Assembly (NCBI RefSeq): GCF_026262505.1
Contig: NC_067203.1
Span: forward strand, 14,272,392-14,336,391
Length of the DNA: 64,000 nt
Reading direction: 5' to 3'
Source: Trichomonas vaginalis G3
Lineage: Eukaryota; Parabasalia; Trichomonadida; Trichomonadidae
Shown here: positions 1 to 9,446 of the stretch, piece by piece
Layout of the letters: the number at the start of each line of letters is the position of its first letter
Position numbering within the stretch: position 1 is the first letter of the stretch
The notes under the pieces: model-generated
Seen by the model: the letters and a program-made list of their open reading frames with translations, nothing else
Told to the model about the DNA's origin: nothing
Databases searched by the model: none
Made by a program: the position numbers and the translations under genes

Positions 1-11
1 CACTAATGTTC

Positions 12-296
12 TCATAAATTTTCCTCAATATCTTCATCATCAGTGTTAACCCTATTGTAGTCATACTTGAAGCCATAAACTTTCTCTAACTTCTTAACGT
101 ACAATTTACATAACTTACCTTCGTCATCGTATGGTTTAATGATATAACTATTTCTATCTTTATAAACAGTCAATGAAAAGTCAACTGGTCTCGGATGTAT
201 TTGAAAGAACATGTTATGCTCAGGAAGGAAGAATAAATGTTTAAATGTATGTTTGTTATATGTTTTGATTTGTATGAGTTGTTTTTGTTCTGTCAT
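12..296 (-). CDS. Terminal-repeat-encoded 94-aa protein, unknown function
   Basis: An open frame of 94 codons lies wholly inside the terminal inverted repeat, so an identical copy occurs at the other end (41,168-41,452). The protein is rich in aromatic and basic residues in its first half and ends in an acidic tail (DDEDIEENL). No signal peptide, membrane segment or known motif is visible. The ATG at 296 is chosen because it is the one used by the right-end copy, just downstream of a T-rich stretch typical of gene starts in this element. Being duplicated in the repeats it may be dosage-doubled. Its function is not recognised. Confidence 0.6.
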   Translation of the reverse strand: MTEQKQLIQIKTYNKHTFKHLFFLPEHNMFFQIHPRPVDFSLTVYKDRNSYIIKPYDDEGKLCKLYVKKLEKVYGFKYDYNRVNTDDEDIEENL

Positions 297-384
297 TACA
301 TCCAAATAAAATAAAAATAAAATAAAAAATAAACTTAAAATTAATGATATCACCACCCTCACACGTATGAAAACATAGCACAAA

Positions 385-442
385 AATAATGTTTATGTTA
401 GAATGTTAGATCTAACACGTTTTCTAACCTCATTTCTAACCT
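385..442. repeat. GTTAGA/TCTAAC palindrome inside the terminal repeat
   Basis: The stretch starts AATAATGTTTATG and contains an AGATCT-centred palindrome (GTTAGATCTAAC) with further TCTAAC copies on one side. The same composite repeat flanks gene X on both sides (10,579-10,637 and 11,684-11,743) and lies in the right terminus (41,043-41,117). It may be a binding site for an element-encoded protein. Confidence 0.65.
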
Positions 443-449
443 GTTGAAT

Positions 450-976
450 TCATTGCTTTATAACTCTCTTCCTTGGTTTCTTTTTAGTTGCTTTCTTCAC
501 GTCTGTCTCCAACTTGACTGTCTTTCTTCTTCGTCCGTAATGATACCAGTTACTTCCACCAGTCAATGGGTCAAATGGTCTTTCGTAAGGATTTCCATAC
601 ATTCCATAGGACCATACGGAAGAACTACTGGTGGAGAAGAAACATTTTCTTTAGTTCCATCGAATCTATTTAAATGCATTGTTTCACCTTTCATCTGGTC
701 ATTAAAGTCTTTTGCGTGTTTTGCAAACTCATCGTCCTTTCCTAAAGCATTTTCTGACTCAGTCGCAACCAAATTGGATGCTTTATTTATGAGCCCTATT
801 TTATTTAATCTTAACTTCTTTGCAACCCAGCCTCCAATCTTCCCTTTATTTGCATCTAATGTCTTCGAAACCCTTCCTCCACTCATTTTATTTACTGCGT
901 CATAAGCCCCAAGTGCTTTTGCTCCAAATGCTAATGCTTTTGTTCCCATTGCGCCTAAAGCTGTCCAAGCTACCAT
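450..976 (-). pseudogene. Small Gly/Ala- and Lys-rich structural protein (minor-capsid-like), broken
   Basis: The N-terminus begins MVAWTALGAMGTKALAFG, a Gly/Ala-rich amphipathic segment, followed by a basic Gly-Lys stretch (GKIGGWVAKKLRLNK). The far end is rich in Tyr, Pro, Arg and Lys. An Ala/Gly amphipathic N-terminus plus a basic body resembles membrane-active minor capsid proteins such as adenovirus pVI; this is a resemblance in composition only. It is the first gene inside the left terminal repeat, and its 3' end overlaps the inner edge of that repeat. Related copies are at 61,854-62,166 and 63,736-64,000. This copy is broken. Confidence 0.5.
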
Positions 977-1174
977 TTACACCATATTAAAATCATCTCT
1001 CTTCAATATTATCTCATAAAAGTTCTCGTTACTGGAGAAAGTCAATGAAACATAAACATTCTCATTCATAAACTTCTTTCTTATCTCATCTATACGCTTC
1101 AAAATGTCTGAACAATTGCTAACATCTTCTACAACAGTTATTTCATCATGAATGACCTTCAAGAACAAGCTCAT
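977..1174 (-). CDS. Small conserved protein, 65 aa, unknown
   Basis: It begins MSLFLKVIHDEITVVEDV and ends with a short beta-rich segment (NVYVSLTFSSNENFYEIIL). It abuts the genes on both sides with almost no spacer, in the same orientation as the capsid-type gene upstream, suggesting co-expression. The copy in Polinton 2 (61,629-61,853) is 74 aa because it carries a palindromic in-frame insertion. No domain was recognised; it may be a small structural or assembly protein. Confidence 0.6.
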   Translation of the reverse strand: MSLFLKVIHDEITVVEDVSNCSDILKRIDEIRKKFMNENVYVSLTFSSNENFYEIILKRDDFNMV

Positions 1175-2056
1175 TTAATATGCTATTAAAATCATCTCAA
1201 TAATGAGTCCATCCTTTCCATCTTTAGGTAGCACAACATCTTTCATTGAAGAAGGTTCGACAAGTCTTATGTTAAACTTACTGACAAAGTTTGTTATACT
1301 ATAATGCTTCGGTGGCGAATACATGTAGTTTGAAAGACATAATATAGATTCTTCAGCAAATTCACTTATACTGGATTTTATAACAATGTTCTCACGAGAC
1401 CAAATACCACCAATTGACAATCTTGTAAGCAATCCTGCTGAACCTTCTACTGTAAACGTCGATGGTAACATTCCACGAAGGTCATCTATTGACATCTTTG
1501 AGTCACTGAATTTAAATATTTTCTTAAAGCAATCGTCATTATCTAACCATGCAATAGCTTTGAAGTTTTCATTCGAATATACATCTGCTTCATTAAATGT
1601 AAAACCTGACTTCTTTGCAGAGACGACTTTAAAATCTATTGCATTTGTTTCAAAATTATATACTATGGTAACTTCTGAAGGTAATGGATGTCCTTCCGCA
1701 GTCAGTTGTTCTCTCACTACCGTTTGAAGCTTTGTGTTAAAAACTTTCATGTCATCTCCTGTGTCTAGGTTCACATACACAGCAACAGGAAAACTATCTT
1801 GCTTCTTTGTTTCATCATTATACCTCAAAACATTAAAGTTCTTCAATAATATTGTTCTTCCTGCTGGAATACTTCTAACTTGTCTTATTTCAATAGCTTT
1901 CTCACCTCCTACATACTCTACCCAGTGTCTTGGATATTCATAAGTATACTGACTTTCTTGAATTTTGGTAGGTTTCATCATAACGTGTTCATAGTATATC
2001 TTTATACTCTTGTCAGTTAGACTCGGTGCTATGTTCTGAATATTTCTGACTTGCAT
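1175..2056 (-). CDS. Capsid-associated (jelly-roll/penton-like) protein, about 293 aa
   Basis: The start is placed at the ATG at 2056 (MQVRNIQNIAPSLTD), because the longer frame would run into the divergent ATPase gene, and Polinton 2 shares only the part from this ATG. The protein is beta-rich without a signal peptide. Its layout (HWVEYVGGEKAIEIRQV near the N-terminus, DGKDGLIIEMILIAY at the C-terminus) parallels the protein at 35,578-36,435 (DWIVNINEEKYIGITSM and DGKDCLYIEAQLL). The two may be distant paralogues, perhaps minor capsid or penton-type jelly rolls. It is divergent from the ATPase with 16 bp between start codons. Confidence 0.6.
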   Translation of the reverse strand: MQVRNIQNIAPSLTDKSIKIYYEHVMMKPTKIQESQYTYEYPRHWVEYVGGEKAIEIRQVRSIPAGRTILLKNFNVLRYNDETKKQDSFPVAVYVNLDTGDDMKVFNTKLQTVVREQLTAEGHPLPSEVTIVYNFETNAIDFKVVSAKKSGFTFNEADVYSNENFKAIAWLDNDDCFKKIFKFSDSKMSIDDLRGMLPSTFTVEGSAGLLTRLSIGGIWSRENIVIKSSISEFAEESILCLSNYMYSPPKHYSITNFVSKFNIRLVEPSSMKDVVLPKDGKDGLIIEMILIAY

Positions 2057-2072
2057 TTTTAATGAAGATAAA

Positions 2073-2960
2073 ATGAAGCATTTAATACATGATGTAGATG
2101 AAGACATGAATGAAAGCAGTGAAAAGCTCAACAGTTCTCTCATTCTTCCTTTCAGTAAGGACTATGAGTTCTGTTCAAATGGTGTGTATTTCTATTGTGG
2201 AAAGATGGGTTCAGGTAAGACATTCAACCTCATTCGTCATATACTCATAACAGAGCGTTTAGGAAACGACTCTTACTATGACCAAATCATTATATCAGCA
2301 ACTTCAGACTCTATGGATTCAACAGCGAAAACATTTATGTCAAAAGTTCAAGCCTCTGTCGTTAAAGTTCCAGACAGTGAACTCATTGAATTTCTTCAAC
2401 GTTACATTCGACGTAAGAGGAAATATTATGCTATTGTAGAGTTCATACAGTCAGGAATGCAAAAGACTTCAGAAGAGATGGAAAGAATTATTGACAAACA
2501 CCACTTACGTCAATACTCAGGAGTTTACGATATGAAACGACTGACAAACTACATTCTGTCAAAACTTTCAAAATACCCCTTCAAAAAGTATCCTTCAAAC
2601 ACTCTGCTCGTTTGTGACGACTTCGCCGGAAAAGGTTTAGTGTCAAAAGCAGACTCACCATTAGCTAACATCATAACTAAAGTCAGACATTACCACTTAA
2701 CTGTAGCAATACTTATGCAAACATGGCGTTTCCTTGCTTTAAACATAAAACGTCTCATAACTGACTTCGTTATCTTTCAAGGTTTCTCACGCTATGACAT
2801 TGAACTCATTTGGAAACAGTCAGGTATAACATTACCTTTTGAAGAAATTTGGGAAGCATATAAGTCTCTCATCTCTCCTCGTTCATACCTTGAGATTCAT
2901 ATCATGACTAATACCATTAAAGTCAAAAACATTCCATGGGAACGACCAACATTGTTTTAA
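2073..2960 (+). CDS. ATP: A32/HerA-FtsK-like genome-packaging ATPase
   Basis: This 295-aa P-loop ATPase would pump DNA into a capsid, as in poxvirus A32-like and other Polinton packaging ATPases. The Walker A motif GKMGSGKT lies at residues 43-50 and the Walker B motif LLVCDD at about 178-183. An LMQTWRFL segment follows, where the sensor Gln of the HerA/FtsK class is expected. The length is typical of Polinton ATPases. It is divergent from the capsid-like gene at 1,175-2,056 and convergent with the next gene, overlapping by 4 bp. The Polinton 2 homologue (59,843-60,730) is about 98-99% identical. The reading frame looks whole. Confidence 0.9.
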   Translation: MKHLIHDVDEDMNESSEKLNSSLILPFSKDYEFCSNGVYFYCGKMGSGKTFNLIRHILITERLGNDSYYDQIIISATSDSMDSTAKTFMSKVQASVVKVPDSELIEFLQRYIRRKRKYYAIVEFIQSGMQKTSEEMERIIDKHHLRQYSGVYDMKRLTNYILSKLSKYPFKKYPSNTLLVCDDFAGKGLVSKADSPLANIITKVRHYHLTVAILMQTWRFLALNIKRLITDFVIFQGFSRYDIELIWKQSGITLPFEEIWEAYKSLISPRSYLEIHIMTNTIKVKNIPWERPTLF

Positions 2961-3475
2961 AGTTTAACCTTCAATTGACTGATGGTAAACAAATTCCATG
3001 CATCTCTGTCGCCATTTCTGTTAATATTTTTGCTGTCATTCATATCATCCACTTCCCCATCCGTTAGCTTTTGAGGATATGTGTTAGAATAGCTGTTCTT
3101 AAATGAAGGCTTTTCACCTTTGAGAGCATAAACTCTATAACTTTCTGCATACTTTATGTTTGAACCTCCTGAGCCATCATTGACATAAATTTTTATAGGC
3201 TTCCACCCTTTGTTCATATTCCTGCTTCTTCCCTTAGCTCTTTTGTTCAGTAGTTCTACATCTTTATACACAGCTCCTGTCTCAGTGAATTCAACAATAT
3301 TTTCATTCGTTAGCTTTACATTCAAACCCTTGTCGAGTATATTGTTCATTTCATACATATAAAAGGTTTTTATTCTATATGAAATGAGAAGCAAATCCAT
3401 CTTAGCTGGTGCCGTTAATGTTCCAATTGAACCAACATCAAATGTTGACTCACGAACGACAAACAATATTGTCAT
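2957..3475 (-). CDS. Unknown structural-block protein, up to 172 aa
   Basis: The open frame ends 4 bp inside the ATPase gene. The first ATG (3475) makes it overlap the divergent gene at 3,384 by about 90 bp; internal ATGs at about 3397 or 3358 would reduce or remove the overlap, so the start is uncertain. The protein has a beta-rich N-terminal half, a basic segment (NKRAKGRSRNMNKGWK) and a Gly/Ser/Asn-rich C-terminal half. No known motif was found. Its place in the capsid block suggests a virion or assembly role. It is related to 59,329-59,846. Confidence 0.55.
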   Translation of the reverse strand: MTILFVVRESTFDVGSIGTLTAPAKMDLLLISYRIKTFYMYEMNNILDKGLNVKLTNENIVEFTETGAVYKDVELLNKRAKGRSRNMNKGWKPIKIYVNDGSGGSNIKYAESYRVYALKGEKPSFKNSYSNTYPQKLTDGEVDDMNDSKNINRNGDRDAWNLFTISQLKVKL

Positions 3476-4034
3476 AAAGAACTATAGTTCAGAGTGTTTG
3501 AAAGAAAAAGAACCAGAACTTAAGTCGGGAGGGCTCAAAGAGCCCATCTTGGCGCATGGCGCCGTGAATTTAAACTCAGCTTCAAACGCTAACGCTACAT
3601 CAGATGTTAAGTTAGAGTATCCACCACTGGACCAAATTCTTTCAAGAGAAGCCAACGACAACCCTTACACAAATGTTCAAACAAATCCTTCAGATAACGT
3701 AGACCATTACCTTCTTCAGTTATACCAAACAATTTTACTCAAAGACGATAAGAAGCTTTTGACAAATCTTATAAGCAAGAACCAAATAATTCTAACAAAG
3801 GAGGACCTTGAAAATGTTATCTCACGAATAACAGGGAAACAATGTGTCATTGACTATCTCGACCCTGAAATCGAATGCTGTGGTCAAACTCCACTATTCA
3901 TGAAAATAGGTAACATCCGCATCATTGAAACACCAGGAACTACAGGAGTTGAGTTTAAGTATAAATATTCGAACGAGTATACAAAACTATCTACTTACTA
4001 TAAGCTTTGCTTGAAATATGTTTTAGTAAATTAA
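3384..4034 (+). CDS. Unknown protein, 216 aa, with palindromic in-frame insert
   Basis: The protein has a low-complexity N-terminal third (Asn/Ser/Glu-rich) and a compact C-terminal half with several Cys residues (KQCVIDYLDPEIECCGQTP) and a beta-rich end. No family was recognised. Residues around 49-60 are encoded by a 36-bp double hairpin (3,529-3,564) that is absent from the Polinton 2 copy (58,806-59,420). The gene is convergent with 4,094-4,366, and the intergenic gap carries the same kind of hairpin pair. The start is the first ATG after an AT-rich leader. Confidence 0.55.
   Translation: MRSKSILAGAVNVPIEPTSNVDSRTTNNIVIKNYSSECLKEKEPELKSGGLKEPILAHGAVNLNSASNANATSDVKLEYPPLDQILSREANDNPYTNVQTNPSDNVDHYLLQLYQTILLKDDKKLLTNLISKNQIILTKEDLENVISRITGKQCVIDYLDPEIECCGQTPLFMKIGNIRIIETPGTTGVEFKYKYSNEYTKLSTYYKLCLKYVLVN
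3529..3564. repeat. 36-bp double-hairpin mini-insertion (in frame)
   Basis: Two adjacent GC-rich hairpins (GGGCTCAAAGAGCCC and GGCGCATGGCGCC) lie inside the gene at 3,384-4,034. The homologous gene in Polinton 2 continues directly from the left flank to the right flank without it. The length, 36 bp, is a multiple of three. A near copy lies in the intergenic gap at 4,038-4,084. Confidence 0.8.
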
Positions 4035-4037
4035 AGC

Positions 4038-4084
4038 AGTCAGGAGGGCTCTTTGAGCCCATCTTGGCGCTTTGCGCCGTCAGT
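4038..4084. terminator. Double hairpin between convergent genes
   Basis: Two GC-rich hairpins (GGGCTCTTTGAGCCC and GGCGCTTTGCGCC) separate the convergent 3' ends of 3,384-4,034 and 4,094-4,366. The feature is conserved at 58,757-58,803. It could act as a bidirectional transcription or RNA-processing boundary, but the same module is also found inside coding sequence, so it is first of all a repeated palindromic element. Confidence 0.45.
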
Positions 4085-4093
4085 CAAAAAAAT

Positions 4094-4366
4094 TCAAGTT
4101 AGCAATTTGTAATATCTGTCCAAAACTTCTTCAACAGTATCGAACTCATCTTCATAATGCAAACCTAATCTTATTGACTTGGTGCAGTTTTCACTAACAC
4201 AATATAGCGCTTTGCGCTCGGCGCCTTTGACGCCTTTTTCTGTTCTCTTGACTGGCATAACTAACTCATTTGTTTCATCAAACAGCAACAACCAAAGTTC
4301 ATGACCTAATACATAACATTCATACTTTATATTTTTAGCTCTGAGTTCTCTTGTAAGCTGTTGCAT
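4094..4366 (-). CDS. Small protein, 90 aa, unknown
   Basis: It begins MQQLTRELRAKNIKYECYVLG and ends EEVLDRYYKLLT. It overlaps the downstream end of the next gene (4,327-4,749) by 40 bp, as its homologue does in Polinton 2 (58,504-58,746, 80 aa). The 10-residue length difference is explained by a 30-bp palindromic insertion (4,205-4,234). No domain was recognised. The tight overlap suggests it is translated from the same transcript as the two genes upstream. Confidence 0.55.
   Translation of the reverse strand: MQQLTRELRAKNIKYECYVLGHELWLLLFDETNELVMPVKRTEKGVKGAERKALYCVSENCTKSIRLGLHYEDEFDTVEEVLDRYYKLLT
4205..4234. repeat. 30-bp double-hairpin mini-insertion (in frame)
   Basis: Two hairpins (AGCGCTTTGCGCT and GGCGCCTTTGACGCC) add ten codons to the 90-aa gene. 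The Polinton 2 homologue lacks exactly these 30 bp with flanks intact. Its make-up (two small GC-rich stems with AAA/TTT-type loops) matches 3,529-3,564 although the stem sequences differ. Confidence 0.8.
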
Positions 4367-4749
4367 TTAATATTTTCTAAAAAGTCAACTTCAACAGTCA
4401 TTCGCACTGGTGCCTTCAGTTCTACAGGCTCTCCTTGAAAGTCAACAAGTCTGAATTGCATGTCTTTCAAATTATGAGGACTAATGCGAACCCATTTACC
4501 TAAATGAGTTGCTATGACAGGAACGTTTGGAATGAACATTGAATTGACTGCATAACAGAAGGATTTATATTCTACTGAACCTTTACTATTAACTCCTGAA
4601 ATACCTGTGACATTAGCTATTTTGACTCAACGTACAAACAATTACCATAACATACGTATGAACAGATTTCATCTCAATCGTTTTGTCAACACTTTTCAAA
4701 GGAAATGTCATATGGTATGCTCCCAGAAGAAGTTTACTCTATGACTCAT
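4327..4749 (-). pseudogene. Beta-rich virion protein (capsid/spike-associated), broken
   Basis: The intact homologue at 58,118-58,543 is 141 aa and begins MSHRVQLLLGAYHM. This copy covers the same span. The protein is beta-rich with a conserved end (MQFRLVDFQGEPVELKAP) of the sort seen at the C-termini of capsid or spike-base jelly rolls; that reading is tentative. Its start overlaps the stop of the preceding gene (ATGA) and its end overlaps the 90-aa gene, so three genes form one tight transcription unit divergent from the fibre. Confidence 0.5.
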
Positions 4750-5086
4750 TCTTGTATCTTGAACTCTTTCTTGCTACTGAACTTCAATGTTCCTCAGAAG
4801 AGAGTTCGACATCTATGTTGTCAATAGTTTCTTCATTTATGAGAGTATCTATGACTCCAGCAATTTTATCTATTCTGTACTCGGCTCTGTTAGGAAATGT
4901 TACAACACTTCTTTTGTCATCTATTTCAATCTCTATGAAATCTGTTTCATCTGTTATGACAAAAGTTGCGATAGTATTGAAGTCAACAACTCTGAAAGCA
5001 AGCGCTTCATTCTGAAGACCTAAGTTTGTTTGTAGCTTTACTGTCCCGTATTCGTTTGGGTCTGTACTTTGCAAATAGAACAACAT
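4746..5086 (-). pseudogene. Beta-rich small virion protein upstream of fibre, broken
   Basis: It begins MLFYLQSTDPNEYGTVKLQT. The homologue at 57,768-58,121 is a whole 117-aa frame. The protein has alternating hydrophobic strands (FIEIEIDDKRSVVTF) and a segment (YRIDKIAGVIDTLIN) reminiscent of strand-rich N-terminal regions of spike-base proteins in Polinton-like viruses (inference). It is divergent from the fibre gene with only 17 bp between the start codons, so both must share a very short promoter containing a TCATTA-like sequence, close to the trichomonad initiator consensus. Confidence 0.5.
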
Positions 5087-5103
5087 TTTATTCTCATTAA
5101 AAT

Positions 5104-8100
5104 ATGACTATTGCTGCATATGCGTATGAAACAAATGAAGCAAGAAGAGCACATGAACTAGTAAACGAAAAACTCAACTTTAACCATTGAAGGCAATGAT
5201 TTAGTCATTGACGATGGAAAAACTAAAAAAGTCATTGATTTCGATACTTTTAACACTTATGACCCATTCATTACAACAAGCAAGGTTCCCATCATAAATG
5301 ATGGAACGGTGCAATATATAAATTCTACAGTAGATGCCTCATTAGTGAAAGTATTAAATGTTCTCATTGAATTGTTAAAGAGCTTTCGATTTGACGACAA
5401 CATTAAATGCCTAAAGAATTTAGTCATGAATGAGAAACAAATTCTCGGCGTTGCTGGTAGCAGTAATGATGTACACCTTATGACATTAGAATATTATAAC
5501 GAACATAAAGATGAACTGAAAGAGAGAAGGGTGACACCGGACCTCAAGGACCACAAGGAATACAAGGAATACAAGGAATACAAGGAATACAAGGACCTCA
5601 AGGCGAAAACGGTTTGGATGGAAAGGATGGAAAGGATGGAAAAACTGCTAAATCATGGATATGGACCTTATAAATACTGGTTTAACAGCTGCTTCATATG
5701 GAGTTCTTCAATACCAAATCGGAAAGATATGGGCGGTACTTGGTGAAGAAGTTTTAAATGACGTTAAAAATGCTTTGAACTTCATTTCAAATGGTTCGGA
5801 TACTATTAAAACTTTATCTGGTTGGATGCAAGAAACAAGGAGTCAAATAGATACTTAAGACGTATAGCAAACAATGCACGTACGGGATTGGATACTTTAC
5901 GACAAGCACAAAATACACTAAAGGAAGCAAATGATATTCTTGGCTCAGTATCAGACATGCATGAAGATTGGCTTAAAGGTATTGACAAATCTTTAAAAAA
6001 TCACAGTCAGTCTATTGCTGACTACAAGAAAAGTATAGATTTTTACATAGTGCTATGGACGTACATGATGGAAGCATAAGGAACTTACTTAATGCTAACA
6101 ATAACTTACCAGGAACTATTAAAGCATTTATAAAGTCCTTTGTAAAACCCGGTGCTCTAACATTTAGGTCTTTGAGAGCAAGAGCATTGAAGTCAAGAGA
6201 TGCAGAAACTCCAACAGAACCTACAGAAGGAACTGAAACAACAGAAACTCCAAAAGAACCACCAAAACCAACAGCTAATGAAATATTGTTCGAATATTTT
6301 CCAAGGTACTCTTTCTCATTGCATACATTCAAGAAATACTTAAGAAAGCAGACTTGACTTTAGGAGATGATGAAAGTTCTGTATATCTTTCGTTCCAGTT
6401 TCAAATAGCAGAACTTTTGAGACAGATATGCTTTAATGTATGACAACATCTCTGATTTCACAAGATATGATGACGACCATGACCCCGAACACGGTGAAGA
6501 AGAAGTTTTACAAACATCCATTAAGACAGGAAAGGTTTTAACTCAAAGTCTCATTATGACACCAAAGATGGCGAAGTGGACGTTCTTCAAGAGCTGAAGA
6601 AAAATACTTCTTCGGGAGGTGGTGGTAGGCATGAACTTGAAATAAATGAGATAGAAGAGAAATTAGCCGAAAAAGCAGATAAAGAACATAAACACAATAT
6701 CTCGATATAAATGAACTTCAAGCTACATTAAATAGTAAAGCGGACAAAAATGAACTTGACGCAATGAACAAAGTTTTGAAATCTCATAAACACAACATCT
6801 CCGATATAAATGAACTTCAAGCTACATTAAATAGTAAAGCGGACAAGAAACCATGTTCATTATATAACTTCAGACGAACAGATTATAACGGACTACCATG
6901 GATATTTAACACGAAGTGATGAAGCGAAGACAAAAATGTTAATGAAAAAAATATATAAATACATTCGTGCTAAAGGTTATGACATAAGCTGTACTGTACA
7001 GTATGATGTAGCTAAAGCACCAGAAGCATTTGGTTATACCGGTGAAATTTATGCCTCTACTTTCAATGTTAACGGTGTATTAGTTGAACCAAGATTTATG
7101 TTAAGAGTTAAGGCAAAAATAACGTTTGAAGATGCTATTAAAAGTAAAGCTGACAAAGTTGAACTCGAAGCAACGAACAAAGTTTTGAAATCTCATAAAC
7201 ACAACATCTCCGATATAAATGAACTTCAAGCTACATTAGACAGTAAAGCTGACAAGAACCATACACATAAATCCTTCACTACTGTTAGAGCAGACGACAT
7301 AATATTGAACTTTGACCTTGGTTCAAGTGCACCATTAGAAAATCCAAGTACAAGCGTAAAAGATACTCTTAACAGTTTAGATAAGAGTTGCAGGAACATT
7401 GAAAGTCATGCCAGAAACTTTGAAGCATATGAACTACCAACAATGTTAGATAAGAAAGCAGACAAAACTTATGTGGATGCAGAACTAACAAAGAAATTTT
7501 CGAAACCAGATACAATGACATTTACAACAGAAATTATAAATGGTGAACCAGCAACTCCATTTGAATTTGTTAGAGGTCTTCAACCAGATACTTTTGAATT
7601 TTTCTTGGATAATTCTATTGAACTAACATTACATTATAAAAGTGGAACAAATGCAACATTTCATCCGGGAGATACATTCCAAATGGTATTTAATGACATA
7701 AGTTCTTTAGAATATGTTTATAGAGTTATGAGCATATATGATTTAATATATCCTATAGGAGCTGTTTATACGTCTATGAATCCAATAAATCCAAACACTT
7801 TATTTGGTGGTAGATGGTATGAAATAGTTGACAGTTTTCCATTCTACACTAATACTCAGTCAATGAAGATGGGAGGTTCAAAGAAAATAGGTATTGAAAA
7901 CCTTCCTTCACATATGCATAGGTTCAGTGGAAGAACATCTGTGGAAGGAAACCATTCACATTCAATAACAAAAAGAGGTTATACAAATCTTGCAGCGGGT
8001 TCGGATAGACAGGGAATGCATAGATATGATATCACAACTGACCCCAAAGATGTTAGCACAGGTATTTTCTGTGGAACTGCAGGAAATCATACACATGTTG

Positions 8101-8186
8101 TAGCTGGTATTACAGACCCAGCAGGTAATGGAAAAGATTATATGCCTCCTTATATAACAATGCACGCTTGGATACGAGTTGGTTAA
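5104..8186 (+). pseudogene. Fibre protein, collagen-like version with phage-type tip, broken
   Basis: The gene starts MTIAAYAYE, as in the other copies. One FDP/YDP-type repeat follows, then a short collagen-like Gly-X-Y tract (coded around 5,525-5,640). Next come a helical stalk, repeated KADKNHTH modules as in bacteriophage tail fibres, and a C-terminal tip beginning YPIGAVYTSMNP and ending MPPYITMHAWIRVG. The tip resembles phage tail-collar or T4 gp10 C-terminal domains. By analogy it would be a trimeric attachment fibre. This copy is broken in about ten places. It is followed 19 bp later by the integrase. Confidence 0.8.
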
Positions 8187-8205
8187 AATCTTTAACTTTA
8201 CATAA

Positions 8206-9290
8206 ATGAGCTTGAAAGAAGTATTCGAACAACATCCATGGAGGTCATTTAAGAAATTCAATGAAGCTGCAAAGAGTTGGGGATTTACTAACAGAGCTGA
8301 AGTGAAAAGGTTCTTTGACAAAAATGTTGTACATCAAACAAAAATAAACCCTTACGACTACTTTTTACCAATTTACTCCAACACTCCTGACGCATACCAA
8401 TTTGACACTCTCATTCAAAGCAGAAAAGGAGGACATAAACCATTCCTCATCTTCATAAATGTTAACACTCGTAAAGCATATGCATATCCAATGAAAAATA
8501 AAGGAACTCGTGAAGTGTTAAGAGTTTTACAAAAGTTTGTAGCAGAACATAACCCAAGTACTTTAACATCAGACCAAGACAGTGCATACCTCAGCAATGA
8601 AATCACAGAATTTCTCATTAAGCATAACATAACTCACTACACTACTGAAGACCATAACCATAACATACTCGGCATCATAAACCGCTTCATAAGAACGCTC
8701 AGAGATTTAAATCAAGAGCGAGACTTTACCGAAGAAACAATGAAACATTTTCTCGAAGTATATAATTCCTCAACACATTCTACAACAGGACATACACCAA
8801 ATTCAATGACACAACAACAAGAAGAAAAGTATATACAAAAGAAACGAAGCCAAACACAAAATATCAGAAATTCAACACAATTTACCCTCATTCCTGGTAC
8901 AAAAGTTCGTGTAGTTCTTGACGACAAACCGTTGACAAAGAAACGTTTAAGGTTAAGTAGAAACTATTATATGTAGACTCTACGCAAGGTAATGGATATC
9001 TTATAAAAGCTGCTGACGACTCTATTGCGTTTTACCCTCGACATAAATTAGTTGAAAGTAGTAATGGCAAACTTGCTGAAACCATTGACGAAGCAAAGCG
9101 AGGAGTGGTTATTGAAATACTTGGCTACAACATAAACGATGACACTTATAAAGTAAGATATGAAGGAGGTGTTGAAGATGTTATACCATCTAAGAACTTG
9201 AGAGAGTCAAAGCCAACACATCTGGGACCATTAGAGCGGGAGTACTGGAAAGACAAAAATATGCCAGAAAGAATAAGAAAATTCTTCTAA
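8206..9290 (+). pseudogene. INT: rve-type integrase, broken copy
   Basis: This is homologous over its whole length to the uninterrupted 361-aa integrase at 53,484-54,569. It has the retroviral-integrase fold signature around YQFDTLIQ and TSDQDSAYLS, and a C-terminal chromo/SH3-like segment (YKVRYEGGVEDVIPSKNLR). Polintons use such integrases to insert double-stranded DNA. It is downstream of and in the same direction as the fibre. This copy has a small number of breaks. Confidence 0.85.
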
Positions 9291-9368
9291 ACTTTTTCAT
9301 TAGATGTAAATCAGACATGAATGAGAACAGTCATGGAATTATTAATGGTCTTATATACGAAAAAAAGA

Positions 9369-9394
9369 GATCTGACATTGTGTCAGATCTCAGT
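9369..9394. repeat. Subterminal palindrome of element A1
   Basis: A near-perfect hairpin (GAGATCTGACA paired with TGTCAGATCTC) lies just inside the left end of A1, followed by GACATTTACATGTC, a second small palindrome. Both are kept in the other A copies. Confidence 0.7.
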
Positions 9395-9446
9395 AAAAGT
9401 GACATTTACATGTCAAAAAAATAGAATGAGTTTAAGTAATTAAAAT

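Larger units (their letters stand above)
1..475. repeat. Left terminal inverted repeat of Polinton 1
   Basis: This sequence is the reverse complement of about 41,013-41,462, including a complete 94-aa reading frame and a GTTAGA-rich palindrome. The window opens inside the repeat, so the true terminus and any target-site duplication are not visible. Long terminal inverted repeats are standard for Polintons. Confidence 0.85.

Noticed and set aside
1-475. Long terminal repeat of a retroelement
   Set aside because: The end repeats are inverted, not direct, and the genes are of Polinton type with no reverse transcriptase.
5309-5746. [14 protein letters not shown] peptide in the fibre region
   Set aside because: It is the wrong-frame reading of the Gly-X-Y tract.
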